A stretch of DNA of 64,000 bases, taken from Chamaelirium japonicum. Lineage: Eukaryota; Streptophyta; Magnoliopsida; Liliales; Melanthiaceae. The position numbers and the translations under genes were made by a program. Location of the stretch: contig OX393554.1 in the NCBI GenBank assembly GCA_947650365.1, positions 41,375,633-41,439,632 of the forward strand, written 5' to 3'. Positions 12,215 through 31,904 of the stretch are shown piece by piece. Under the pieces are notes generated by a model. That model did not search any database. It saw only the letters and a list, made by a program, of their open reading frames with translations, and had not been told where the DNA came from. How positions within the stretch are numbered: position 1 is the stretch's first letter; every line of letters begins with the position of its first letter.

Positions 12215-13167
12215 GGCCGATCTATTGTGAAACCCGGAAAAGATGTGAAAACCCTTATTTGCGAAACTATTGCCACAGCCGTCCGATTGAACCAAATCGA
12301 ATGGTCGTAAAAGTTGATGAAAACCAGATATTGTTTAATGCCATCGTATTTTGTCCTTATCCGCTCTCGTCCTTTCTCTCCTCTCGAGCGCCGATAGCGA
12401 AACCCTCGCCGTCGGAGGGCAGCCTCCATGAACTAGGATCCCGGCCGACCGAGCCCCATCTCACCTCGATCTACGAGCACGGATCACGACCGGCGATGCC
12501 CCACCTCGCCTCTAGGAGCGTGGATCGCGGCCGGCCGAACCCCATCTCACCTCTACGAACTCGGATCCCGGACGGCCGAGCCCCATCTCACCTCTACGAG
12601 CACGGATCGCGGCTGGCGAAGCCCCACCTCTCCTATACGAACACGGATCGTGGCCAGCGAAGCCCCACCTTGCCTCCACGAACCGGAAAAGGTGAGAAAC
12701 CCCTATCTCTCTCTCTCTCTCTGTCACACACAACCTTTCTCACTAATGTGGGTTTTTGGCCCTTCACCGTTCACCGGCAAGCAAATCCCTCAATCCCTTC
12801 GCCGTTCATCAATGATGGGCAGCGAAACCCATCCGATTGAAGTCGATCGCCGTCGTCTGCTTGATCAAATCCCTTGAGACCTTTGTCGTTGTCCACTCAA
12901 GCGAAGCCCTGCGCCTTTCACTAACGGGATGCATTGGAACCCACCACCGCCCTCAAGACCATGACCTTTGTCCACTTGAGCGAAGTCCACCATCTTTTGT
13001 ATGCAAATCATGTTCATATGTATGGAATGCATGCTTTAAAATGTGCGACAACCCCTTTCTCTGATCACTCTCTCTCCTCGCTCTGTCTCGATCTCCCTAC
13101 ATGATCACCATGCACATTCTCTGATTAAGAATGCATTGATATTTTTTTTTTATCGTAATGTACTGAC

Positions 13168-13385
13168 ATGGTCTTCTCCCATAGTTCCAGGATATCTAAT
13201 TTATTGTTTAAGAAATTAGGCTATGGATGTTGTAGTGCAGATCAGGAAAACATTTTGGCAAAGGGGCGGAAGATTGCGATGGATATGGTTAATGAAGGTC
13301 TCGTTGACACCTGTTCTGCTATAAAGATGGCCGAACCAAGACTTTTGGACCAACTTCTTCATCCACATGTATATGTACAAAGGAA
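13168..13385 (+). other. Exon-like open frame inside the Mutator-like element
   Basis: The frame reads [18 protein letters not shown], then [12 protein letters not shown] and [15 protein letters not shown], a normal amino-acid composition quite unlike the repeat translations around it. I do not recognise the protein. It could be a captured host gene fragment, since Mutator-type elements often carry these, or part of a second element-encoded exon. It lies on the opposite strand to the transposase, just inside the left TIR. Confidence 0.35.
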
Positions 13386-13780
13386 TAATTGTATTTTGGT
13401 TTATGTGAATTTTTTTTCCCTATATTCATCCGTCAAGTGTTTATACTAGGTTCTGTGGGCTATTTAGCACGAATAACTGAAATCAATGTGTATTGGGTAT
13501 CTTATATAAATGATTGGAAGACTCTCTAAATCGTTTTCGACTGTGTGGGTATAAATCGGTAGCATAGTGTGCTTAAATTATTTTTTAAACATGACTCGGA
13601 GCTGTATCTCATACGTCGTAATGAAGTTGGAGCTTCTCTGCATTGGTATTGATTAGGGATTCATTCTTTTGTATGCAAATCCTATTGACTTTCACGCATT
13701 TTTGCCCTTTCTTATAGGTTCTCGAAGATTTGAGGATTGTTGATCATGGATCCTTTCTAATGTCTTTTCCAAACATGAGA

Positions 13781-13812
<32 letters not shown>

Positions 13813-14005
13813 ATTGTCTTAGATCAAATCAAATTTGGGTGGTAAATATGTATCTAAATACTAATTCACCAATGATCCCATATGACATGATCAATGTTTG
13901 TACAGTTGTTATCTATATATTTCCAATCTGATTATGATTATATGCTTTAATAGACAATCCATATGGATAATGAGATTAAGATCTTTAATGAGAGGGAAAA
14001 TATTA

Positions 14006-14575
14006 TTTACCCAGTGCTGATCGGTGAATCGCACTCAGCCTGGACCAGTAGGCAATGGAACACTGTGATTGGATTCCACATCCTTCGGTATAACTCATGA
14101 TAAAATGCTTTGTTAACTTTGGTGACAAAATACTTCCTACAAAGACACTTGAGGTAGGGTGATAATGGGAGAGCTACTGATATGCATTTAATGCCTCTTT
14201 ATACTAGAGTTTCCTTAAAACATTTCATGCAAGCCATCTTTCCTGTACGGAAAAGTCTTATCGAAGGACATGGCATCCAATCATAGCCGTCTATTTTACC
14301 CAGCGCTGATCGGTGAATCGCACTCAGCCTGGACCGATAGGCAATGGAACACTGTGCTTGGATTCCACATCCTTCGGTATAGCTCGTGACAAAATACTTT
14401 GTTAACTTTGGTGACAAAATACTTCCTGCAAAGACACTTGAGATAGGGTGATAATGGGAGAGCTACTGATATGTATTTGATGCCGCTTTCTACTAGAGTT
14501 CCCTTAAAACATTTCATGTAAGCCATTTTTCCTGAATGAAAAAATTTACTGAGGGACATGGTGCCATCTTTCATG
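14006..14575. repeat. Direct duplication, ~289-bp unit, inside the Mutator-like element
   Basis: TTTACCCAGTGCTGATCGGT at 14006 recurs at 14295 (with GCGCTG), followed by about 270 bp of close similarity: GAATCGCACTCAGCCTGGAC, AACACTGTG and GGGTGATAATGGGAGAGCTA. There is no coding sequence. Confidence 0.85.
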
Positions 14576-15452
14576 TAAGAAAAATAGTTACTCAAATGGA
14601 CATGGAGCATTCTCCATTTAAGTTTATTCATCCACATCGAACCATTTCATAGTATAAGCTATAGCAGTGTATTTTCAATTGGTTCTAAACAATAAAATAT
14701 ATATGTTATGCAAGCACAAAATACATATAATAAATCTGTTTTATAAGACTTGCATATACAAATAAGAAATAGCATAGCAAAGCATACACTTGCTCCTCCC
14801 TCTCCCTTTCAAAAAAAAAAAGATCCAGCCACCAACGTTATCATTCCTCTGGTTCATTTTGCTTTAATACCCTGAACCCGAAAGCTTTAGAAACTGAAGA
14901 TTCTCGAGAATCCATCGTTGGCTGATATAAATCATCAAAAGTAACCCAGAAGTTATATCTACATATATGGTCGACTGCAATCCATGGCTGTATTGAACAT
15001 AAAATGTGTGCAATCAATTACTGAAATATTACTATTGAAAGAGTGAAATGAACTTGACTAATATACAAGAGATGCAAGTTACATGATTACCATAGGCATC
15101 GAATAAAGTAAAGTGAACTTGACTAACATACTTGATTGGATCCTTAATGGCTTTATTACTTTTACTAAAATCGATAGAGAAAATTCTCGGGATACATATT
15201 TCCTGCTACAACAAAGTAGTTATCATTATTAATATATATCAAATATGAAATGTGAGTTTCTTTTATTCTTGCCAATTAATTACCTTCATCAAGCGATTCT
15301 ACATTGTGCATTTGTTGTATTGAAGCTTGTGATTCCATAAAACAATTGTCTTCTTCTATGGACCTGTATATTAAAATGAGTTGAACTATAACTATAAACA
15401 TTGAGGATAAATTTTTTTAACAAAGTATGTAAAACTATCTCATAATTGTTCT

Positions 15453-17644
15453 TTACCTTCCTTTCAAAACAGGGCAATTGCGTTTGTCATGGTCAACTCC
15501 CCGTTTTCCACATCCATTGCAAAGTCGCTGGCTATTATTGGCATGTTCTATTGATTTTTCCTTCCCCCCTTTAATTCGCTTTCCGCTACCCTTCGTTTTT
15601 GACATATTTGGTGGACGAATAGTAAAATGCATGTTGTACGAATTTTTGTTCACAGTCTCTTGTATTTCATCCTCAGTAACTATTGACAATCCCTTAAGTT
15701 CTTTATCCATGCATAATAGATGCTTTTGCACTATGAATTCGACCTCATGTGATTGATATGCCTTGCTTCTACATCTATACCATATCGCATCTAGCTCATT
15801 TGTTTTCGTCGATGATGTCACATGACAACCTCCACTTAGTTCGCATTCATTACTATCAAAAATCGGATTAATTATAGCTGCTTTAGTCCATCTATTGAGA
15901 ATGAAATGTTATGGCAACTCGTCATAAAACATATTTCGTAGAACCACTAAGATATGCCTACAAGGAATTCCCTCATTCTCAAACTTCTTACACTCACACC
16001 ATGCTTTATGCAGAGATTCATCATAAGTAACATGTCTTACCTTGACTTCTCCATTTCGTTTAACGGCAAAAACAGTTAAGGGTCCACCATTTGTAAGATT
16101 TCAAGCCCCATACTCCAAACTTGCTAGCAATTCATCCTGGAAGACATTGAAAATTTCAGAAGTGTATATGTTTGCCATTTGTTTCTCTATTATAGACCGA
16201 GTCTTCAGTTGTGGTCTAGTATGCATAGACCTATTATCTGCATCCAACTATATATGTCTTTGTTTCTTCACGACTAGTTGAAAATGGCTATAAAATTCAA
16301 CTAAAGAATTCCTTCTGCTTACATAGTGATCAAAAAAAGAATTCATACTCTCGCTCCTTTGCGTAGTCCTCATTCCTGCTAAGAATATATGTTTTGAGTA
16401 AGCCGGAATCCATTCATGACGTATTTCATATAACGAAGATAACCAATCATTTTCATGCAAATTGTATGTATCTAAAATCTCAACCCATCTGAGCTCAAAC
16501 TCCTCGGGAGTATCAGAGTTGTAAACACAACTTTTAAAGTTATTCTTGAAGTCATTTTGATGGAACATAGCACCTAATTTTTCTGACCCCTTTTTCATTA
16601 TGTGCCACATACAATATCTATGATAGGTTATTGGCAAAGCTCTTTCAATTGCAGTTCCCATTGCAGGATCCTGATCAGTTATTATAGCGGTTGTATGCTT
16701 TCCAGACATTGCTTCTATCCACTTCTGAAATAACCATACGAAAGAATCTGTTTTCTCATCTTTGAGAAATTCACATCCAAAAATTGTAGACTGGCCATGA
16801 TGATTAGCACCTGTAAAAGGAGCAAATGTCATAGAATATTGGTTGGTGTCATATGTTGTATCAAAAACAACGACATCACCAAAAAATCATATGATTTTCT
16901 TGCAAATCCATCTTCCCAAAATAAATGTGTCAATCTTTTCTCGCTATCCATTTTAAAGGCATAGTAAAATGAAGGATTCATTTCTTTTTCAGTCACAAAA
17001 TATTGTATTAAATTCTGCGCATCGTATTCTCGGTCTTCAATTCTATTATCTCTCTCATAGTTTCTCAAATCTCTTTCTGTGCATCCAATTTTGTCCAAAC
17101 CTCCAACTTGTATCCCAAAAACTTGAAGAATTTTGGAAGTACCTATGTTAGCCTTCTTGTATTGTGTAAATAGTGCTTTTTTCACAGGTGTAAGATTGTG
17201 GTGTGACGGAATCAAATGTACTTTGTTTGGTGAACATAACGGATGATTGTGCCTTTCTAAAAACCTCACAACTACCCAATGTTCATCTGCCACTTTTTTA
17301 ACTCGCATCATCGCTTGACAACCTTGTCTTGAAATTCTTCTTCTTCTTCTTTGTCCATCCCCATAAGTATCATTTTCTTTTGGTACAAATAACCCTTCAT
17401 TCCAGCATAAGAATATTTTTGAATTGAATTCTTTTGTCTGCTTATGGTACGTTGTAGTGGATTTTCTAACGCCAAACCCTCCCACCTTAGCATAATTATC
17501 ATAAAATAGTTTTCCCTACTCTAATGATTTGAATGACATTCCAACTTTAGGTTTTATCTCGTCATCAACTTGAGGAATCCAAGTGCTACTGTCCTGACAT
17601 TCGTATACTTCGAAGTTTGTAGATGACCCTTCTTCATCATTCAT
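15453..17644 (-). pseudogene. FAR1/Jittery-type MULE transposase, inactivated
   Basis: Reading from ATG at 17644, about 730 residues in one uninterrupted block without introns. Visible domains: an N-terminal FAR1 zinc finger (about 50-150; FLCWNEG, RQGCQAMMRVKK, ERHNHPL); a MULE catalytic domain (about 255-435) with DTTYDTN, TDQDPAMGTAI, CMWHIMKKG and RTTQRSESMNSFF, giving the expected D, D, E; a SWIM finger (about 555-590; CECKKFENEGIPCRHILV); and a C-terminal knuckle CNGCGKRGVDHDKRNCP preceded by KGSGKRIKGGKEKS. Four in-frame stops (17516-17518, 16248-16250, 16101-16103, 15909-15911) and a one-base deletion in a T-run near 16885-16893 break the frame. Its place inside matched TIRs shows it belongs to the element and is not a domesticated host FAR1 gene. 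Normally it would bind the TIRs and catalyse cut-and-paste transposition in the nucleus. Confidence 0.95.
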
Positions 17645-18631
17645 GTTTAAGAAGTAGACTCAAATCACAGATTCTTCAATGAAATGCCAAAAGAACAACC
17701 AATTCAGAAAAAACAAGCAGCTCTTGTGACTCCAAATAGCCCCCAATCTACGGGCACAAAACAAGCTGCAAAAAAAATAAAGAAAACAAAAGTCAAATTA
17801 CATACATATCAATAGGAATTGCATACAAAAAAAATGATTTGCATACAAAAGATAGTGAAGAGCTTGACGACTTCGCTCAAGTGGACAAAGGCCACGGTCT
17901 TGAGGGCGGTGGTGGGTTCCAATGCATCCCGTTAGTGAAAGGCGCAGGGCTTCGCTTGAGTGGACAACGACAAAGGTCTCAAGGGCTTTGATCAAGCAGA
18001 CGACGGCGATCAGCTTGAATCGGATGGGTTTCGCTGCCCATCGGTGATGAATGGCGAAGGGATTGAGGGATTTGCTTGCCGGTGAACGGTGAAGGGCCAA
18101 AAACCCACAGTAGTGGGAAAGGTTGTGTGTGACAGAGAGAGAGATGGGGGTTTCTCACCTTTTCCGATTCGTGGAGGCAAGGTGGGGCTTCGCCGGCCGC
18201 GATCCGTGCTCGTATAGGAGAGGTGGGGCTTCGCTAGCCGCGATCCGTGCTCGTAGAGGTGAGATGGGGCTCGGCCGTCCGGGATCCGAGTTCGTAGAGG
18301 TGAGATGGGCCTCGGCCGGCCGCGATCCGCGCTCCTAGAGGCGAAGTGGGGTTTCACCGGTCGCGATCCGAGCTCGTAGAAGCGAGATGGGGCTCGGCTG
18401 GCCGGGATCCTAGTTCATGGAGGCAGCCCTCCGACGGCGAGGGTTTCGCTATCGGCGCTCGAGAGGAGAGAAAGGACGAGAGCGGATAAGGACAAAATAC
18501 AATGGCATTAAACAATATCGGGTTTTCATCAACTTTTACGACCATTCGATTTGGTTCAATCGGACGGTTGTGGCAATAGTTTCGCAAATAAGGGTTTTCG
18601 CATCTTTTCCTGGTTTCGCAATAGATCGGCC

Positions 18632-18989
<358 letters not shown>

Positions 18990-18996
18990 AGACGGC

Positions 18997-24990
<5,994 letters not shown>

Positions 24991-25007
24991 ATATATATAT
25001 ATATATA

Positions 25008-25916
<909 letters not shown>

Positions 25917-26879
25917 ATATAATAAGGGACGACGGTTGTGGGGGGGACAAATGAACTGAGACAAAGCAATGGTCCAGATTTATGCAGAGGATGGGGATAA
26001 ATCACAGTCGTCCGTTTCCTAGCCCCACAGCCTTAAATCAGCCTCTTAAATCCCCCTCCCGAGACCCCCAATGCCCCCATCTGATCCGTCCGTCTATTCG
26101 AACCCACCTGATCCGCAGCCCCCATCCCAAACCCCATCCGTCCGATCAAACAGCCCCCATCCACAGCCCTATCTCTCTCTCGGTCTGCACGCTGTGCGCC
26201 CCCCCCCCCCCCCCCCTCGGAAACCCAAAGGCCGCCTCGCTCTCTCCCTCTCAGCCCGCTGTGCGCCCCCCCCCCTCGGAAACCCAAAGGCCTCCGACGA
26301 TAGCGACGACCGCCCCGACCTCGACTACCCTGATCTCCTCCTCCTCCTCCCCTGATCTCCGGAGAGATGAGATTAGGGTGAGGCAGAGCTTGCAGCCAGT
26401 AGCCGGCAGCCGTGGCCACGACCGACTCCTCCTCTTCTGCGATCTGCAGCGCCCCCAGGTGAGTTGGGTTTCCTCCCCCTCCATAACCCTCCTCCTCCCA
26501 CATGATCCCCCAAATCAAGCACCCAAATCCTCCAGCAAAACTATAGTCGCCCTATTTCCCGATCTCTCTCTCTCCTGATAGATACCTCTCTCTCTCCGAT
26601 TTAATCAGTTCCGATCTCTCTCTCTCTAAATCGACCGGCCCGCTGTGCGCCCCCTTCTCGGAAACCCAAATCTCTCTTTCTCTCTCTCTCTCTCTCATCT
26701 GCATCGCCGAACCCCGCCCCTTCATTCTCCCCCTCCGGTGGTGCGCTCGAAAGCGACCTTCCTTCTCCGGTGAACCCAGCAAGAAGAGGAGCGGATCTGC
26801 CAGGTGTTCCTCCTTCCCCCCTTTCTTCTCCGGTGAAGAGCAGCAAGAAGCGGAGGGGATCTGCACCTTCTTCCTCCAG

Positions 26880-26915
26880 CAGCAACCGAATGGGGTGGCC
26901 AAGCCCCCTCCTCCT

Positions 26916-26974
<59 letters not shown>

Positions 26975-27225
26975 GTTCTAGGTTTTTTAACGTTTTTTTT
27001 CTTTTGATTTCCAGGGTCATGCCGGCAAGGTCAGAGTAGTCGTTGATTTCCACGGCCCGCTGCACGCATCTCCGGTGACGGTGACTCCGGCACGCTGCAG
27101 GCATCTCCGGTGACAGCAGCAACCGGAGGGGTTGGCCAAGCCGCCCTCCTCCTCCCCCTTCCTCTCTCTCTCTCTCTCCCCTGTTCTAGGTTTTTTAACG
27201 TTTTTTTTTCTTTTGATTTCCAGGT
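26880..27225 (+). repeat. ~150-bp direct duplication with (CT)n, inside H1
   Basis: AGCAGCAACCG, then GGTTGGCCAAGC, a CT tract, TTCTAGGTTTTTTAACG and CTTTTGATTTCCAGG occur twice (26880-27015 and 27112-27225). The CT tract is longer in the first copy (about 26918-26970). TTTCCAGG in both copies looks like a splice acceptor, so an exon fragment may have been duplicated. The product is unknown. Confidence 0.7.
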
Positions 27226-27445
27226 TCCCTTCAAAGCCCTGATTTTTTTTTTCTTCTATTTTCTACAGAATGTGCTAAAGGGGGGCAGCGCTACGGGCGG
27301 CAACGGGTTGGTGCGGCTGTAGGGTTTTTCTGCCTGTGAATCGAATTCGTCCACGTCAAGCAGGTGACCATCAGCTGATAAGCACCCCAGCCCGTCAACC
27401 ACACTCTCCCCTCACCGGCAAGCATCCCCGACCGGGAATCAGTTC

Positions 27446-27509
<64 letters not shown>

Positions 27510-28436
27510 TGATTGCATGTTTTTTTTGGATTTCCATATGCGTTCCTTTTGTTTGATTGAATCAGCTGATTCATACTCTCTCCTTCTTCCAATCTCTCTC
27601 TTCCTCTCTGCCAATGTACAGGTAGGCCATGGCTGCTGCACCATTTTTTTTCCTAGGATTACTGATTCTCTCTCTCTCTCTCTTTTTCTCTTTCTACGCA
27701 TGTCCATTGTGAAGCTGGCGGCGACAAACCCTGCATCCATTGTGAAGCCGTCGGCGACAAACCCTGCATCCATTGTGAGCTGCATTGCTGATGACGTCCT
27801 CGATCTGTCCGCTCGCCTGTGACACCGCCTCCTCATCCTTCAGGTGAACAATAAACACCACCTCCCTTATTCTCCATTGCCGATTTCCAGATTAGAAAAA
27901 ACACCGAGTGCGATTCACATGTTTTATTTGCTTTGCATAGCTCACAAAATCTTTATTTCTGATTTTGTTTGATGAAATGCAGAATTCACAAAAAAAAATC
28001 TGATTTTTTTTTTCCGCGCACAGCCCTTTCCCTCGCTGCAGAATTCCAGGTGAAATTTTTATTCAATTACTAATCTCTGAATTTTTTATTCACCGGAGGT
28101 TCCTTCTGTATGACCTATAGTGCTTTGTGGCCTTTATTTGAAAGAAGTTGCTATGATGAAGTTGCCATTGAATTAAATTTTCTCTCGGACATTTGAAAGA
28201 AGTAATTCGTTTGAAGTTGTAATTTTATCTTTGACATTTTAAGTTGCCATTGGATTCAATTCTGTTTTGTAACATAACTTATTATGTAGTGGTCTCTGGC
28301 ATCTACATAATATCTAAGTGAAATTATTGACCTCCTTTTGAGTTTTTATGTTGACTTCAACTTCAATTAGTGTGATACGAAATATTGTGGCAATGCATTA
28401 GAAGTATGAGTAGTTTATTTTTTTTCTTTTTTGTTA

Positions 28437-28630
28437 AGCATTAGAAATATGGGTATATGCATACCTGAAGAGTACTGCATGCTTTCTTTGAAGGGGAATA
28501 TTGCACAAGAATTTATGAAATGTGGGTATATGTGGCTTCTTATCTATTAAGCCTCGAAAATGTGGGTATATGCGGCTTCTTTTTGGTTAAGCATTAGAAA
28601 TGTTGGTATATGTGGCATCTTATCTGTTAT
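28437..28630. repeat. Imperfect ~58-bp repeat with ATGTGGGTATATG, 3-4 copies
   Basis: GCATTAGAAAT followed by GGGTATATGyGGCTTCTT recurs at irregular spacing inside H1. Confidence 0.65.
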
Positions 28631-28774
28631 TCCTGTGAGAAATGTTTTTTTTTTGAAAAATTTTATTCCTACCCCAAAAATCTGTAATTAGCCCCCGTCT
28701 CCCTATCGTTTCTCAATAACTTATACATCGACCCTTTAATACCAACAATGCCCTTTTCTTTTGTACCCCAAAAC

Positions 28775-29249
28775 TAGGGCTGGCAATTTCGAACCCGACA
28801 CGGCAGACCCGACATGAAGTTAGTGGGTCTGGGTCAGGACTAAACGGGTTCGGGTCGTAAACGGGTCGACACGATAGACCCGTTTAATAAACGGGTCGGG
28901 TCCAGGTTTAGGGTCTGGACCCGGTAGACCCGGGAAGACCCGTTTAGTATTCAACGGGTCGTGTCGGGTCGGGTCGGGTCTACCCGCAATCTGATACTAT
29001 AAAATATAATACTAGCGGGTCTTTCGGGTCAAGTCGGGTCGAGTCAAATTGGGTCGATCGGGTCAATTGAATAGACCCGGGTGGTAAACGGGTCTTACCG
29101 GGTCTACCCGTTTATTAGCGGGTCGGGTACGGGTTTAGGATATAGACACGATTAGTTAAACGGGTCGGGTCCAGGTCTAGGGGTTTTGGACACGACACGA
29201 CAATAGACACGACACGAACCTGACATGACCCGACCCATTGCCACCCCTA
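28775..29249. mobile_element. hAT-type non-autonomous element (subfamily B), nested in H1
   Basis: Ends TAGGGCTGGCAAT and ATTGCCACCCCTA with flanking 8-mers CCCAAAAC and CCCAAACC (7 of 8). The interior is degenerate AAACGGGTCGGGT / GACCCGTTTA repeats. Closely similar in order to 44321-44769 (ACACGGCAGACCCGAC near the start, CGACACGA-rich near the end). Confidence 0.88.
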
Positions 29250-29330
29250 CCCAAACCTCAAAGCCCTAACTCAGCGTCTTTTGTACCCCCAACCCAAACA
29301 ACCCAACCCCTCCAGCAAAACTATCAGGTT

Positions 29331-29415
29331 TATGAGAGAAATAAGTGCAATCCGGTTTTTGAGATAGAAGTGCAATCCGGTTTACGAGAGAGAAGTGCAA
29401 TCCGGTTTTGAGATA
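29331..29415. repeat. 27-28-bp tandem repeat, ~3 copies
   Basis: The unit GAAGTGCAATCCGGTTTTTG plus AGATA varies slightly between copies, just downstream of the hAT element in H1. Confidence 0.8.
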
Positions 29416-29795
29416 GACTGAAATTTTGCATGTCTTAGCTCAAGCAAAATAGACCTATTTACTCACTAAAAGAACTCCTTGCATCTAAACTCTGTAATTG
29501 TTTGGTGTTCCTTACTAATCCTGTAATTAATTTATTTTCATCTTAGGCTTGCTTCGCGTGAATGGTACTCCGTCGTTGGTCCCATCATTGTCTCTGGAGG
29601 GTTCTCGACGGACAACTTAAAGTTTTATGGGATTTTTAATAAGTAACGGACTTCATAATTATGTTGCTCAAGTTCTAATTTATATATTGTCCTTTTCTTT
29701 CAGAATGATGGAACAAAAAACAATCAGGTTTCGTTCCATATATTAGAAATGTGCAATACTATGATGCTTTTAGTGGTTTCTGCTTTTAATCTCAG

Positions 29796-29957
29796 ATTAT
29801 TTGGGACTCAATTGCTTTCTCGCTGGGATTGGCAACAACATTAGCCATTCTAGGCATTGCTGCTGCTTTTGCTGGAAAAGCTTATGGGCAAATAGGACAA
29901 GGACTTCCTTTGGCTGCTTCAGGCGTGGCAGTTCTTATGGGTTTAAATCTTTTGGAG
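29796..29957 (+). pseudogene. CCDA: Captured exon of plastid CcdA (cytochrome c biogenesis)
   Basis: Between an acceptor TTTTAATCTCAG and a donor GGTAACTC lies a 162-bp exon (54 codons, no stop) reading [38 protein letters not shown] and VLMGLNLLE. This matches an internal membrane-spanning part of plant CCDA. CCDA is the thylakoid protein that, together with HCF164, passes reducing equivalents to the lumen for c-type cytochrome assembly. Only one exon with flanking intron pieces is present; I found no other CCDA exon nearby. It lies in Helitron H1 on the same strand, which fits Helitron gene capture. It is not a functional gene, though the intact splice sites would allow it to appear in a Helitron transcript. 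Confidence 0.85.
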
Positions 29958-30214
29958 GTAACTCTGCACTACAATCGTCATTTCTTCTTTTAAGGATGAG
30001 GTGGACATCTTTAATTCATTTCAGATTATACTGAAGAGGATATTGACTTTTATTTGTATTTGGATGTCAGAATGGATATTTTTGATGTTGCATAATCTGA
30101 TGTATTAGATAAGTATTTTTTTTTCATGAGATCATTGCTTGCTCCATGTATGTCATCCCGCCAAACCTAATGCAATAAGTTGTCTTATAGTTTCTTATAA
30201 AGACTGAAATATAA

Positions 30215-30308
30215 CACCTTTTTATCGTGTGGTTGATCGTGTTTGTGTGGTCCACCTTTTTATCGTGTGGTTGATCGTGTTTGTGTGGTTGATCGTGTTT
30301 GTAGCCAT
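30215..30308. repeat. Tandem repeat of GGTTGATCGTGTTTGTGT
   Basis: CCTTTTTATCGTGTG and TGGTTGATCGTGTTTGTG repeat two to three times in H1. Confidence 0.8.
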
Positions 30309-30500
30309 TTCAACTTCTAAGACTGAAATATAACACCTTTTTACTGTGCACTCCAGATTTCTAACGGATTAAGTTGTCCACTGATTAGATAACTCCATCG
30401 TAAAAAATTCCTCTCTTTCTTATTCCTAGCCGTACGAAACCTTACAAGCTTCTTTTCTTTCCCTTTTCCCATGCATGAAACTCCCCTCTTTTTTCCATCA

Positions 30501-30531
<31 letters not shown>

Positions 30532-31320
30532 ATTCCTTATTTACCCCCCACCCTTGATCGCTTTCGTTCCTTCGATCCACACCCTCCATTCGAAATTCCT
30601 AATCATATAAAAGGGTGGAGAAAGAGTAGTTCATATTTTTGATGAAAAGATAATGCCTCTTCATGAGAGAGTAGGAATTCACATTTTTTATGAAAAGATA
30701 TTTTTGATGAAAATAATAATTATTATTTTAAATCAATCCTCGAGATGCATGCAAGGCGAATCTGGCCTTGAGGCATGTGCATGTCGGATGCTCCAGCATC
30801 AATATCGGCCATTGGCATGAGAATATGGTATGCCTGAAAATGAGTTTAAATAAGGCGCCATGTGTAGTTCTCAAAATCATGGCTGCTTTGAAATTACATG
30901 TTAAACTTTGGTTTTCTAACTACTGAATATTGAATAACATTAACTTCAAACCATATCATGCACTTCTTATTAGATATTATGAGTTTTGAGCCTGCTTAAT
31001 TGTCTTTGTATATTCCAGATCGTATTTCATATGAATAATTTTCAGCCTCTTTTGTTGCATTAAAGTTGTGGTATGACTCTTGCAAAATATGATTTCCCAG
31101 TTCAATGTTTTTGGTTTTGAATGGGCTTGAGATAGTCCAGTTTCATACTATTGTCTTACTTTAATATCATATTTTGCAACATTTTGCAATATGCATACGT
31201 TATTTATACTATCTTTAATAGGTGCAGCACAAGTCTGGAGTAGTCTTGGAAGCCTTTTGAGCAACTCGACTTGGTGACAGTCTTCTTGGAAGGCTTTTAT
31301 GCTCTATATTAGCGATTGGA

Positions 31321-31455
31321 TCCGAAGGTCATTCACCTTAAGTACAAGAGTGACACAACAAAAACCTTGACCTTTTGGTTCTATGAAGCAGGAAACAAAT
31401 TTTACCTGAAATTTGAATAGGGGAAGATCTACTACATTACCAAAGGGTTGCAAAC
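31321..31455 (+). pseudogene. RPA1 (replication protein A 70-kDa) OB-fold fragment
   Basis: The frame reads FYEAGNKFYLKFE, a stop, then GKIYYITKGLQTSN. This matches the DNA-binding domain A segment of plant RPA1, where FNEA, KFYxKFExGKVYYISKG is conserved. An in-frame TAG follows KFE, and the flanking sequence does not continue the family. Many plant Helitrons carry RPA1-like genes, so this may be an inherited Helitron gene remnant or an independent host capture. No function is expected. Confidence 0.55.
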
Positions 31456-31539
31456 AAGCAATTTAAGACAACAAATTTTGACAGAGATGGATTTCCTTTA
31501 GTATCTGATTTTATGTATCCTATGGTTTTATGTATAGTT

Positions 31540-31572
<33 letters not shown>

Positions 31573-31675
31573 ACATCGGCGGGTGTCCCGAAACCTTTCG
31601 GGCAATGGCCCACTTCAGGCTCGGACTAATCCCTCCGGGAGTGAAGCCCGACCCACTCGGCAATTCCCACTTCAC
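31540..31675 (-). mobile_element. 5'-truncated SINE, same family as 4817-5017
   Basis: A 32-base T run (poly(A) on the minus strand) leads into GACATCGGCGGGTGTCCCGA, GCCCACTTCAGGC and CGGGAGTGAAGCCCGACCC, the exact complement of the 3' half of the SINE at 4817. It stops at AATTCCCACTTCAC, so the tRNA-like head is missing. Confidence 0.88.
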
Positions 31676-31843
31676 AGAGATCAAGTAAAGATGGATATGC
31701 CTTTTGTATCTGATGTTTTTTTTATGAATTGATCAAGTAGATTCTTCATACTTTGTTTCTGTATACTTTTAGTTTCTGATCAAGTAAAGCATTTGTCATG
31801 CGTTGTCGATTTTGATATGTTGGGTTGTAGGGATATATGATTT

Positions 31844-31844
31844 A

Positions 31845-31901
<57 letters not shown>
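31844..31901. repeat. (CT)n(CA)n compound microsatellite
   Basis: About 13 CT units pass directly into about 15 CA units inside H1. Confidence 0.95.

Positions 31902-31904
<3 letters not shown>

Noticed and set aside
15453-17644. A host FAR1/FRS transcription factor gene
   Set aside because: It lies inside matched 820-bp TIRs and has four stops and a frameshift, so it is the element's own transposase pseudogene.
26033-26518. Gly-rich 161-codon minus-strand protein in H1
   Set aside because: It depends on poly(C) runs and CTCC repeats, duplicates itself internally, and shows no domain.
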